In this document: piece after piece, positions 7,603 to 14,999 of the stretch | Position numbering within the stretch: position 1 is the first letter of the stretch | Layout of the letters: each line of letters opens with the position of its first letter | IMG/VR virus record: IMGVR_UViG_3300027754_004232 | Coordinates: 1-64,000 of that record | Length of the DNA stretch: 64,000 nt | Origin: a virus | Strand: one strand, 5' to 3' | Translations under genes and position numbers: made by a program | The notes under the pieces: model-generated | Told to the model about the DNA's origin: nothing | Seen by the model: only the letters and a program-made list of their open reading frames with translations | Database searches by the model: none

Positions 7603-8157
7603 TCATAATCCATTACCACCATTGTTAAAACCGCCACCAAATTGACCAAATAAACCACCAATATTACCACCGCCAAATTGACCACCAATATTACCGCCAC
7701 CAAACTGTCCAAATCCACCACCGCTTTGAAATGCCGAAACACCAACACCAGCCATAATTCCCTGCATTGCCATAGAATAAAAAGGATTGTTCATACCAAT
7801 TGCTTGAACTCCACCGCCCCCTTGACCAAATCCACCTCCACCTTGTTGAAATTGTGTAGCACTTGGCAATTGATAAAGGAATGAAAGTTGAGATCCAAGT
7901 GTGTTGTTTTGAGTATATTGCGTAGTTCCTTGAATCCCACCAGAATTAGCATTGAGTCCACCAATACCGCCACCACCAATTCCATTTATATTACTAGATG
8001 TATTAAAATTAATGTTTTGATTTGCTATTTGAGACTGTGCTGTATTATTTAAAGCAGGAGGAAATGATGGTCTTGGAGGTAAAATATTTCTATATTTTTG
8101 AGCTTGAGAAGTAGAAGCTATTATAAAAAACAAAAAAGTTACAATTATTTTTTTCAT
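7603..8157 (-). CDS. exported glycine-rich repeat protein
   Basis: This 184-residue protein has a clear signal peptide: a Lys-Lys start, a hydrophobic core, and a likely cleavage after TSQA near residue 19. The mature part is Gly/Asn/Gln-rich and of low complexity. Short repeats such as QFGGGNIGG recur near the C-terminus. It lacks the lipobox cysteine of lipoproteins. An exported low-complexity protein is unusual for a phage. It might act at the host envelope or be captured host DNA. It starts 7 bases after the reading-frame extension of the HAD gene. Confidence 0.6.
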   Translation of the reverse strand: MKKIIVTFLFFIIASTSQAQKYRNILPPRPSFPPALNNTAQSQIANQNINFNTSSNINGIGGGGIGGLNANSGGIQGTTQYTQNNTLGSQLSFLYQLPSATQFQQGGGGFGQGGGGVQAIGMNNPFYSMAMQGIMAGVGVSAFQSGGGFGQFGGGNIGGQFGGGNIGGLFGQFGGGFNNGGNGL

Positions 8158-8164
8158 AAGTTAT

Positions 8165-8256
8165 TTAACCAACTTCTTCAATTGTGCCAGATAATTTAAT
8201 AGTTGGTATTGCCTCCCAATTTGTTAGTTTATTACTAAGATATGGCTTACCATCAT
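8165..8256 (-). other. stop-free +1 frame extension of the HAD gene
   Basis: After the HAD stop (AAA AAA TGA) the +1 frame stays open for 29 codons (from DGKPYLSNKLTNWEAIP to TIEEVG) and ends at a TAA 7 bases before the next start. No ATG, GTG or TTG precedes it in that frame. The tail could be reached by +1 frameshifting at the A-run/UGA, or it may reflect a real or sequencing indel in the six-A run. See findings. Confidence 0.35.
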
Positions 8257-8648
8257 TTTTTAGGTGACTTTGTTTTTATTCCAGCTTCCTTATATGCACT
8301 ACGCATTTTAGGGTTGTCATCTATAGCAAACAACACATTTTCTTTTATGCTTTCAGCATGTCTTTTTTTAGACTCGTTTTGATCTTTAGGACTACCACCC
8401 ATATTATTCATCATAAGTTTATTGTATTTAACTCCAGCTTTCTTTAAAGACTTTACAGTATCATCTCTGTCGGATTCTGGCCTACCAGTTATAATATAAA
8501 TCTTGTTTTGTTTTGACAACTCATTAACATAATCAATCATTTTTTTAATTGGGTATATACCATTACGCAAAATAGTGTTATCTATATCGACAATCACTAC
8601 ATTTGCATTACACAAATAAAAAAATATATCTTCTGATGTTTTTCTCAT
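8253..8648 (-). CDS. HAD-superfamily phosphatase (polynucleotide 3'-phosphatase-like)
   Basis: This 131-residue protein has HAD motif I, VDIDNTI (Asp21, Asp23), motif II in YIITGRPES, and motif IV in AIDDNP (Asp110, Asp111). The small cap-less layout with an ITGRP strand resembles the phosphatase half of phage polynucleotide kinase/phosphatases, which remove 3' phosphates during nucleic-acid repair. It is shorter than that domain usually is. The reading frame ends at an A-run and UGA, and a plausible extension continues in the +1 frame. Confidence 0.7.
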   Translation of the reverse strand: MRKTSEDIFFYLCNANVVIVDIDNTILRNGIYPIKKMIDYVNELSKQNKIYIITGRPESDRDDTVKSLKKAGVKYNKLMMNNMGGSPKDQNESKKRHAESIKENVLFAIDDNPKMRSAYKEAGIKTKSPKK

Positions 8649-8726
8649 ATTTATTTATACACCAGTATGTAGACTGTATTAGTGTATGTGTATTTGAAAA
8701 TCTCACCGAAAACATTGTGGTATTTA

Positions 8727-9008
8727 ATGATCAAAACATATCATGTAAAAATAACAATTCTTAAAAATAAAAATAAATATAAAGCTAAAATAACAAAAGA
8801 TGGGTACATATCAATAATTCTTTGTGCATCATCTGATAAGAAAGCAATTGAACTATTAGAAAAAGTTGTTTGTATAGGTGATAAAAGAAAGATTAAAAAT
8901 AGCAAAAAAGTTAAGGATTTCGTATTGCAAAATAGCAACCATAGTTATATGTTTGCATTGCGTATTGAGAATGTAGACAGCTATATACAAGATTGTGATC
9001 ATAAGTAA
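8727..9008 (+). CDS. hypothetical protein (93 aa)
   Basis: A Lys-rich small protein, unrecognised. The ATG at 8727 gives a clean beginning, MIKTYHVKITILKNKN. An ATG at 8682 would add 15 residues, and neither start has a convincing ribosome site. It lies directly before the structured non-coding stretch at 9009-9300. Confidence 0.4.
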   Translation: MIKTYHVKITILKNKNKYKAKITKDGYISIILCASSDKKAIELLEKVVCIGDKRKIKNSKKVKDFVLQNSNHSYMFALRIENVDSYIQDCDHK

Positions 9009-9300
9009 CTGCGTTATCAAATTCAATAACGGTTCTTTCGCAGTTCTTTCCCCGAAGCGATCATAACACCAGGGTATGTACCCAAAGACTGCCATAGAGT
9101 AGCCAAACTCTTAACAGGTGGCACGAAAAGTTTAATTAAGAATCAACACTAGGAATGGAGTGACCCCTTCTCCACCTAGACCTGATAGAGCAAAGCACAA
9201 AATTCTTAATTAATGTCTTGTTTGGTAGAGTGTATAGCACACCGAAGGTAAACAAAGAACTCTGATGCTATGCTATCAGGGTAAAGAAGGGGTATTTGTA
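9009..9300 (+). ncRNA. candidate structured RNA with about six hairpins
   Basis: No gene fits here, and the G+C content looks higher than in the flanks. Nested, mostly perfect inverted repeats fill the stretch. 9008-9013 pairs with 9039-9044, with 9013-9017/9026-9030 inside it. 9072-9075 pairs with 9080-9083. 9090-9094 pairs with 9119-9123, enclosing 9096-9100/9107-9111. A perfect 12-base stem, 9132-9143/9202-9213, encloses a second arm made of 9149-9153/9175-9179 and 9156-9160/9170-9174, separated by an AA bulge. 9262-9266 pairs with 9275-9279. The strand is assigned only because both flanking genes are on plus. It could be a stand-alone phage RNA or a leader of the cupin gene. No known family was recognised: no tRNA, tmRNA, RNase P, hammerhead or cobalamin-riboswitch signature was seen. 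Confidence 0.6.
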
Positions 9301-9654
9301 ATGAAGTTTAAAGCAGACATAACACTTAAAAAATGGGGCAGTGAGGAAACAGTAGTAAACGAATCTTTTAGAGAGACATGTTTGAAAATATTAAAGATGG
9401 ATATTTTTAAACAAACAAGCTGGCACTACCATGCCGAAAAAGAGTCTTATTTTTATATATTGTCTGGAGAGGTGTCAATACACATATCTGACAACGATGA
9501 CTTAAATTTGGCACATATAGAGCTTTTAAAACAAGGTGATTGTATTTTTGTGGGAGCAAACCAAAGACATATGATAACATCAATGAAACAAAGCGTATTA
9601 CTCGAATCATCAAGCTTTGATGATCAATTTGACAAAACTATAGTTCCTCACTAG
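9301..9654 (+). CDS. cupin-domain protein
   Basis: This 117-residue single-domain cupin has motif 1 as HYHAEKESYFYILSGE (His42, His44, Glu48, Gly56) and motif 2 as GDCIFVGANQRHMI (His90). These give the usual 3-His/Glu metal site. Mannose-6-phosphate-isomerase-like cupins of this size act on sugars or sense small molecules. An ATG/TTG further upstream lies inside the RNA hairpins, so the ATG at 9301 with AAGGGG 10-15 bases upstream is preferred. Its end overlaps the minus-strand gene that follows. Confidence 0.75.
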   Translation: MKFKADITLKKWGSEETVVNESFRETCLKILKMDIFKQTSWHYHAEKESYFYILSGEVSIHISDNDDLNLAHIELLKQGDCIFVGANQRHMITSMKQSVLLESSSFDDQFDKTIVPH

Positions 9655-9916
9655 CTATGTCACAAAATATTTGAACTACGCTCTTTTCTATAAAGCCAAA
9701 TGAGTTTAAGTGACCAACATCTTTTCCAACTATTAGAGTTATTTCCATAAATTCAGATTCAGATATATACCCAGTTGAATAAGCTTTTCTTATTATTTCT
9801 TTAAATAAAATAAATTCTTCTTTGGTAAAATTTATGGTGTTTAAATTGAGAAAATCAATCTTGCCCTTAAAATAAGCCTTGAGTGTTTGTTGACTTTCCT
9901 TTATTCTGTTTTTCAT
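9638..9916 (-). CDS. hypothetical protein (92 aa)
   Basis: A helical 92-residue protein of unknown family, read from an ATG preceded by GAGGTC on the minus strand. It overlaps the end of the cupin gene by 17 bases in a tail-to-tail arrangement and faces the acetyltransferase gene across 25 bases. Confidence 0.42.
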   Translation of the reverse strand: MKNRIKESQQTLKAYFKGKIDFLNLNTINFTKEEFILFKEIIRKAYSTGYISESEFMEITLIVGKDVGHLNSFGFIEKSVVQIFCDIASEEL

Positions 9917-9941
9917 ACTGACCTCTTATATCGAGAAAATT

Positions 9942-10433
9942 ATGGCAAAGAAAAATGAACCAGAGATAAATGTAAGGTTATTAATAAAAAGAAATCTCCT
10001 AGATGTAGTAGAAATAGAAAAAGCATCATGCTACACAAACGATCCAGACTTTGGCAAAATTCAAAATGATTCTGCTTGGTCCTCATCTTCTTTTACAAGT
10101 TTTGTTAGAAAAAAGAATACATTTTCTTATGTTATTTATGAGAATTCTAAAATAGTTGGGTTTATTTTGATTGAAAATGGAGTTAATGAAACAACAATAG
10201 AAAAACTAGTTGTTCACCCAATGAAAAGAAGATATGGCTATGGAACCGCCATGATTGATTTTTTAATTCAAAAAAAATTCAAGCCAATAATTTCTGCGTA
10301 CTGTAGGGAAGATGACAATGATAGCATTAAATTCTACAGCAACAAAAAATTCAAATCAAAATTAGAGAAGAAATATTTTCCCAACGATATTGATGCTGTA
10401 AAGTTTACTGTGGAGATTGACCATGAAAAATAA
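9942..10433 (+). CDS. GNAT-family N-acetyltransferase
   Basis: This 163-residue protein has the GNAT core. A central strand, SKIVGFILIENG, is followed by KLVVHPMKRRYGYGTAMIDFLI, whose RRYGYG (residues 96-101) is the acetyl-CoA pyrophosphate loop (R/QxxGxG/A). The next strand ends at IISAYCREDDNDSIKFYSNKKF, as in RimI-like enzymes. It would acetylate an amine; the substrate is unknown. The last bases overlap the next small gene. Confidence 0.75.
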   Translation: MAKKNEPEINVRLLIKRNLLDVVEIEKASCYTNDPDFGKIQNDSAWSSSSFTSFVRKKNTFSYVIYENSKIVGFILIENGVNETTIEKLVVHPMKRRYGYGTAMIDFLIQKKFKPIISAYCREDDNDSIKFYSNKKFKSKLEKKYFPNDIDAVKFTVEIDHEK

Positions 10434-10593
10434 AGTATCTGTAACATGTTTAGGTTGGTGCAATAAAAATTTCATGAGTGTTGATCCAAAAACAAATAGA
10501 TTGTGCAAAAAATGCAGCGAAAAAATAAAAAGCATAACTAATGAATTTGGAAAATGGGGAACAAAAATAACAAGAGAAACAAGAAATGATTAG
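10423..10593 (+). CDS. small zinc-finger protein (56 aa)
   Basis: The ATG at 10423 opens a 56-residue frame with CLGWC, then the spacer NKNFMSVDPKTNRL, then CKKC, a four-cysteine zinc site like those in small phage zinc ribbons. It overlaps the acetyltransferase end by 11 bases and the HNH gene start by 8 bases, matching the packing of real genes here. The C-terminus is basic. Confidence 0.5.
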   Translation: MKNKVSVTCLGWCNKNFMSVDPKTNRLCKKCSEKIKSITNEFGKWGTKITRETRND

Positions 10594-11302
10594 TTTTTTT
10601 TTAAATATATTTTCATCAGAACGATCATCTAAATGGCAAACAGTTAGAAATAAGTGGATTAAAGAAAACCCATATTGTTATGCTTGTGGAAGTAAAAAAG
10701 AATTACAGTGCCATCATATAATTCCATTTTCATCTAATAAAAATTTAGAACTAGACATTAAAAATTTGGTTACTCTTTGCACTACTTGTCATTTTGTTTT
10801 TGGTCACTTGCACAATTACAAAAATTTTAATCCAGAAGTAATTAGGGATTGCCAAGAGCATCACAAAAGAGTAAAACAATTTACAGTTAAGAGTTTTAGT
10901 AAACCTATTTCTTTTTGGAGAAACATTATGAACAAGTTTTTTGGCTCTATTGCTTTGGTTTTTTTCGGTTATTCAATCTATGTTAGTCATATGTATGTAG
11001 TAGAAACTAACAAAAATACAACAATTAAAGAGCTTTTTGCTGCTGAAAATAGAATCCTAAAAGATGAAATTTATGCAGAGAGGGGCAAGCCAACTTATGA
11101 AAATGGCTATAGGGATGCTATTTTAAGGGCTGGCTCACCAACTGGATCTGGTGCATATCGTGATGGTTGGGAGTCTTGTGCAAAGCTTTACACAGATGGT
11201 TCATGGACTAGTGGTTATCATACAGCACTAGAACAATTTGGTTGGAAGAATGAGTCTACGGCATTCAAAACCAACAAACCACAAAATGTCTCTATGAAAT
11301 AA
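10586..11302 (+). CDS. HNH endonuclease-like protein with a membrane segment
   Basis: Residues 1-80 form an HNH domain: CYAC (31-34), HHIIPF (43-48) with the catalytic His pair, and NLVTLCTTCH (60-69) with the second zinc pair. The chain continues through a basic stretch into a hydrophobic segment at about residues 116-136 and then a soluble tail of 100 residues with GSGAYRDGWES. An HNH nuclease with a membrane anchor is odd. Either two genes have fused or translation restarts at the internal methionine near residue 115. Free-standing HNH nucleases are common mobile elements in phages. Confidence 0.68.
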   Translation: MISFFLNIFSSERSSKWQTVRNKWIKENPYCYACGSKKELQCHHIIPFSSNKNLELDIKNLVTLCTTCHFVFGHLHNYKNFNPEVIRDCQEHHKRVKQFTVKSFSKPISFWRNIMNKFFGSIALVFFGYSIYVSHMYVVETNKNTTIKELFAAENRILKDEIYAERGKPTYENGYRDAILRAGSPTGSGAYRDGWESCAKLYTDGSWTSGYHTALEQFGWKNESTAFKTNKPQNVSMK

Positions 11303-11349
11303 TCTTTTTGTCTTTCGCCCTCATACTGTGTATTAGTATGGGGGTAATC

Positions 11350-11724
11350 ATGAAAAAGAAGTCACATAATAGCAAAACTTTTGGCGAAATTTCTGGAAAA
11401 TATTGGTCTTCATTGAAAAAAAATGCAAAAAAAAGAAACATACAAGTAAAAGCAACAATAGAAGAAGCTTGGGAAATTTTCTTAAAACAGAACAAAAGAT
11501 GTTTTTATACTGGATTAAAAATAACTCATAAAAAATATTTAAAAAGAATTAACAATAAAGATATTTATTCTTTAGGAACAGCATCGTTAGATAGGAAAAA
11601 TAGTAGTCTTGACTACACCAAAGGAAATATACAGTGGGTTCACAAAGATGTTAACTATATGAAGATGAGTTTAAACGAAAAGTATTTTATAAAACTTTGT
11701 AAGCTTATATCTAGGAGATTCTAA
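11350..11724 (+). CDS. small HNH-like endonuclease
   Basis: This 124-residue protein has CFYTGLKIT, then TASLDRKNSSLDYTKGNIQWVH, then VNYMKMSL. This pattern is shared by small phage HNH-type proteins in which the Asp-Arg and His of the beta-beta-alpha metal fold are kept but zinc cysteines are mostly lost. The ATG at 11350 has a run of five G five bases upstream. It follows another HNH gene, so this part of the genome looks like a nuclease-rich accessory patch. Confidence 0.55.
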   Translation: MKKKSHNSKTFGEISGKYWSSLKKNAKKRNIQVKATIEEAWEIFLKQNKRCFYTGLKITHKKYLKRINNKDIYSLGTASLDRKNSSLDYTKGNIQWVHKDVNYMKMSLNEKYFIKLCKLISRRF

Positions 11725-12095
11725 TGCATTCAGAAAATTTTTCCAAGACAATGAAGTCTCAATCAGACGAACAGCTTTATTCACAACTTTCAAGTGATGA
11801 AAAAGCATTAGCTGATTTATTGTTATCTTTAGCAGATAAGATTGGACCAATCGACAAAAGCGATGGTATTTGGGTTGGCTATGAGAATGGAGACAAAAAT
11901 CAAGTAAAAGATATTGGGGTGAAGTGTGGAAACTGTGCATTACACAAATCAGAAAATTCATGCAAGATAATCAGCCAAGTAATAGAGCTTGATGGTGCTT
12001 GTAGATTTGCAGTAATTCCAGATGGATATGTAAATTCTGGCAAAGTAAACAAACATATAGAAGAGTACTTAAATGAAAATAATCCTAAACAATAA
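11724..12095 (+). CDS. cysteine-cluster hypothetical protein
   Basis: The protein has 123 residues. The second half reads VKCGNCALHKSENSCKI, then ELDGACRFAVIPDGYV. This four-cysteine layout resembles small domains seen in phage structural or maturation proteins and in high-potential iron-sulphur-like modules; whether metal is bound is unknown. The start overlaps the previous stop, and the end overlaps the peptide deformylase gene by 23 bases. Confidence 0.5.
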   Translation: MHSENFSKTMKSQSDEQLYSQLSSDEKALADLLLSLADKIGPIDKSDGIWVGYENGDKNQVKDIGVKCGNCALHKSENSCKIISQVIELDGACRFAVIPDGYVNSGKVNKHIEEYLNENNPKQ

Positions 12096-12567
12096 TGAAC
12101 TTTTAAAAAAAAAGTGTTTAGCTGTAGATTTAAAAACAGGATTTAAAGTTGCTAAAAGAATGGGTATGTTCTTAAATAAATTAAAGAATAAAACAAACAA
12201 CAAAATAGTTGGTTTGGCAGCAAATCAAATTGGTATAGATGCATGTGTATGCATAGTATTTAAAAACAACAAGCCATTTGTTTTAATAAACCCAAAAATA
12301 ATTTCTTTTTCTGATGTAAGAATTAGAAATAAAGAACAATGTTTAAGTTATCCAGATGTAGAATTAGATATATACAGACATATGTGGATTGAAGTTTCTT
12401 GTGATAATCACAAAGAAACAGTTTTTTTTGGAAATGTTTCGCTCGAAAGTGATGCAATTAAAAATCTTGAAAGTGCTGTTGCTCAACATGAAATATGTCA
12501 TTTAAATGGATTGACTTTTCATGATTTTCAATGGAACAACGCACCAACACCAGCGGAGTGGAATTAA
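12073..12567 (+). CDS. def: peptide deformylase
   Basis: This 164-residue metalloenzyme should remove the N-formyl group from newly made proteins. All three signature motifs are present: GLAANQIG (residues 47-54), EQCLS (88-92, the usual EGCLS with the metal-binding Cys) and QHEICHLNG (138-146) with the HExxH metal and catalytic residues. Phage deformylases are known, particularly in marine phages, where they are thought to speed maturation of certain host or phage proteins. Which protein is the target here cannot be read. Confidence 0.9.
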   Translation: MKIILNNNELLKKKCLAVDLKTGFKVAKRMGMFLNKLKNKTNNKIVGLAANQIGIDACVCIVFKNNKPFVLINPKIISFSDVRIRNKEQCLSYPDVELDIYRHMWIEVSCDNHKETVFFGNVSLESDAIKNLESAVAQHEICHLNGLTFHDFQWNNAPTPAEWN

Positions 12568-12568
12568 C

Positions 12569-12838
12569 ATGCAAACTCATTATACAAAAAGCAAGCTAAT
12601 TGGAAACGAAAGATTTTCTAGTGAACTGGATAGTTTAATATATCAAAACATACCTTCTGATTATTTAATACCAGAAGAAATTCTTTTTGAAAAAATACAT
12701 AAAGATATACTTAAAGAGTTTTCGCACAATAAATATTCATCTAGAGAAATAAATGACAGTTTAAAAAACATGGTTCAAAAAAAACAAATAAAAGAATTGT
12801 ATGGAACAAAACTATCAAAATACATTTCTATACAGTAA
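12569..12838 (+). CDS. hypothetical protein (89 aa)
   Basis: A helical, charged 89-residue protein with no recognised family. The ATG at 12569 follows GGAG by about nine bases and lies just after the deformylase stop; an upstream frame overlaps deformylase and is less likely. The C-terminal half, with DSLKNMVQKKQIKEL, could be part of a small helix-turn-helix, but this is weak. Confidence 0.45.
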   Translation: MQTHYTKSKLIGNERFSSELDSLIYQNIPSDYLIPEEILFEKIHKDILKEFSHNKYSSREINDSLKNMVQKKQIKELYGTKLSKYISIQ

Positions 12839-12959
12839 AGGTTTTAAAAACATTATTGTAATAATATTTTCGTTTTTTATGATGTATTTAATATTACATT
12901 ATATATTAGCAGATTTAATGCACAATGAGGGTTGTAAGTGTGTTGATACTATAGATTAA
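12801..12959 (+). CDS. single-pass small membrane protein (52 aa)
   Basis: Starting at the ATG at 12801, a 52-residue frame reads as a short soluble start, a hydrophobic helix at about residues 18-38 (IIVIIFSFFMMYLILHYILA) and a C-terminal tail with CKC. It overlaps the previous gene by 38 bases. One membrane span with a short tail would fit a small holin-like, spanin-like or signalling protein, but no choice can be made. Confidence 0.42.
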   Translation: MEQNYQNTFLYSKGFKNIIVIIFSFFMMYLILHYILADLMHNEGCKCVDTID

Positions 12960-13003
12960 GGGGTATTTAAGTATGGGTTAATATTTCTCTTTGGAGATTT
13001 CCC

Positions 13004-13198
13004 ATGACAACTTACTTTGAGGTTTGGGGAGTGGTTCCAGGAGGAAAGAACAGGATTAAACTAGCTGAGTATGAAGAAAAATATTGGCAAAGAGCAGAAA
13101 AAAAAGCTGTTTTTTTAGAAGAAAATGAATATACAAAAATTGTAATTTATGAAAAAACAAGAGCAAATATTATTGATAGAGACAATCGTTTTCTGTAG
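13004..13198 (+). CDS. hypothetical small protein (64 aa)
   Basis: A 64-residue protein with an aromatic start (FEVWGVVPGG) and charged helices. GGAG lies about ten bases before the ATG. The 44 bases upstream hold no gene and no clear promoter. No family is recognised. Confidence 0.45.
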   Translation: MTTYFEVWGVVPGGKNRIKLAEYEEKYWQRAEKKAVFLEENEYTKIVIYEKTRANIIDRDNRFL

Positions 13199-13226
13199 TA
13201 TGATTTAGGAACAAAAGGAGGACACA

Positions 13227-14297
13227 ATGAATATCAATTTTTCTTCACCAATTAACCAACTTGGCTATGGTGTTGTTGGCACAAATCTGCTGCTTGAATT
13301 TTCAAAAAAACACAATGTTTCTTTGTGGCCAATTGGCCCAATTGATTGTGAAGAAAAAATAATCCCACTTGTTAAATCTAATTTAAAGAATGCTGCATCG
13401 TTTGATTATGATGCACCAAGCTTTAGACTTTGGCATCAATGGGATATGGGGTTAAATGCTGGTCGTGGCAAGAAATATGGAATGACATTTTTTGAAATGG
13501 ACAATATAAAAGAAAACGAAATACACAACTTAAATTTTTTAGATAAAATTTTTGTATGTTCTGATTGGGCAAAGCAAATAGTTGTTGAATCTGGAATAGA
13601 TAAATCTAAAGTAAAAGTAGTCAGGCTTGGTGTTGATCAATCAATTTTTAAACAATGTGAACCAGACAATGTTAAAACAACAAGAATATTGAGCATAGGT
13701 AAATGGGAAATAAGAAAAGGGCATGATTTAATATTAGAAATATTAGAAAGAACATTTAGTGCTGATGATGATTTTAAGTTGATAATGTGCTGTTCTAATC
13801 CATTTCTTTCGCAAGAGGAACAAGATCAATGGATTTCATATTATGAAGAAAGTAAGTTCTTTGACAAAATAATTGTTTTAAAGAATAGACTAAAAACACA
13901 AAGCGAAGTTTATGACCTTATGAAAAAAAGCGATATAGGCATATTTCCTTATCGTGCAGAAGCTTGGAATTTAGAATTGGCAGAAATGCTATCTATAGGT
14001 AAAAACTGTATAGCCACAAATTACTCAGGACCAACTGAATATGGTGTTGAGTCTGGTTGTTATTTGGTTAATCCAGATGGAATAGAACCAGCGAATGATT
14101 CAAAGTGGTTTGATGGTAGTGCATCTTGGGCAAAGCTAGAAGAAGACTACATAAATAATTTTTCCAATCAATTAAAAGAATTGCACATTAAAAAACAAAA
14201 TGGTAACTTAAAAAAAAATATTGCAGGAATAGAATTTTTTAAACAGAATACATGGGAAAGTGCTTGTAAAACAATAATTCGAGAAATTTCACAATGA
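13227..14297 (+). CDS. GT-B glycosyltransferase (group 1 / family 4-like)
   Basis: This 356-residue protein shows the two Rossmann-like halves of a GT-B enzyme. The N-half includes a Gly-rich start (NQLGYGVVGTNLL) and FVCSDWAKQIV. The C-half includes ILSIGKWEIRKGHDLILE and the donor-binding region DIGIFPYRAEAWNLELAEMLS, with its Glu residues. A strong AAAGGAGG site precedes the ATG. Its function is transfer of a sugar from a nucleotide donor; the acceptor is unknown. It overlaps the next gene by four bases. Confidence 0.8.
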   Translation: MNINFSSPINQLGYGVVGTNLLLEFSKKHNVSLWPIGPIDCEEKIIPLVKSNLKNAASFDYDAPSFRLWHQWDMGLNAGRGKKYGMTFFEMDNIKENEIHNLNFLDKIFVCSDWAKQIVVESGIDKSKVKVVRLGVDQSIFKQCEPDNVKTTRILSIGKWEIRKGHDLILEILERTFSADDDFKLIMCCSNPFLSQEEQDQWISYYEESKFFDKIIVLKNRLKTQSEVYDLMKKSDIGIFPYRAEAWNLELAEMLSIGKNCIATNYSGPTEYGVESGCYLVNPDGIEPANDSKWFDGSASWAKLEEDYINNFSNQLKELHIKKQNGNLKKNIAGIEFFKQNTWESACKTIIREISQ

Positions 14298-14686
14298 AAA
14301 TAAAAGTATCATTTCTTGTATGTGCAAGAGAAATAAATAAAGAGCCAGTCATTGCAATACAAAAAAATAAAGCTAATGATGAATTGCCAACATTTAATTT
14401 TGATAGAGAAGATTCAAATATAGATTTATTTGTTAAAGATAAATTTAAAGAATTAACTTCTTTTGATGCAAAATTTAAAAATATTGAAGGATGGGTAAAC
14501 TTGTTTATTTGTGGAACAATGATTGACTTAGATTCTTCATCTATAGTTTATGCCTGTTATTTACAAGAGCCATTTGAAAAAGAAAATGTTGAATGGAAAA
14601 CTATTTCTTCTGTTTTAGAAAATAAAATATTTGAAGATAAGTATACTCAAGAAGTCATATCTTGTTTTAACTATTTTTCGAGATAA
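14294..14686 (+). CDS. hypothetical protein, possibly NUDIX-like fold without the catalytic box
   Basis: A 130-residue protein. The strand pattern (VSFLVCAREINKEPVIAIQK ... WVNLFICGTMIDL ... YACYLQEPF ... VEWKTISSVL) looks like a NUDIX-type beta fold, but the GX5EX7REUXEE signature is absent. Function is not assignable. It overlaps the glycosyltransferase stop and lies one base before the next gene. Confidence 0.42.
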   Translation: MKIKVSFLVCAREINKEPVIAIQKNKANDELPTFNFDREDSNIDLFVKDKFKELTSFDAKFKNIEGWVNLFICGTMIDLDSSSIVYACYLQEPFEKENVEWKTISSVLENKIFEDKYTQEVISCFNYFSR

Positions 14687-14687
14687 C

Positions 14688-14999
14688 ATGATAAACGCAA
14701 AAATATATTTTGAATTAATTGACAATGAAATAAATTCAATAGTTCAAATTCCAGAAGACCTTACTGCTGAAGAGCAAATGATATTTGCAGATAGATTTTC
14801 AAATTTAATTGGGATGATACAAAGTGGAAATTTATTTCCATCTATATTTCAGTCAGTTGTAGAGGCTGGCATACTAACAGAACAAAAAGCATTATCTGAA
14901 TTAATAATTAAAAAAATACTTGAAAGTTTTTCTGTCGATTCTGAAAAAACCCCCCTTGTTTCCCCTAGTGAAGCTTTTCTATTTAGAGAGACAAAATGA
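14688..14999 (+). CDS. hypothetical protein (103 aa)
   Basis: A mostly helical acidic protein between the GT gene pair and thyX. Start at 14688 is chosen because it follows the preceding stop by one base; a longer frame overlaps that gene. It has no recognised domain. Its end overlaps thyX by four bases, so the two are probably translated together. Confidence 0.45.
   Translation: MINAKIYFELIDNEINSIVQIPEDLTAEEQMIFADRFSNLIGMIQSGNLFPSIFQSVVEAGILTEQKALSELIIKKILESFSVDSEKTPLVSPSEAFLFRETK

Noticed and set aside
8649-8681. T4-like late promoter (TATAAATA on the minus strand)
   Set aside because: It lies directly against the HAD gene's ATG and would give no usual leader. No similar box stood out elsewhere, and it is likely chance in A+T-rich DNA.
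9181-9279. Hammerhead ribozyme (CTGATAG and CTGATGC)
   Set aside because: The core needs CTGANGA and a matching GAAA; neither site fits.
9209-9290. A tRNA with a D-loop-like TTTGGTAGAG
   Set aside because: No matching seven-base acceptor stem, anticodon arm of five pairs or GTTCGA T-loop could be drawn.
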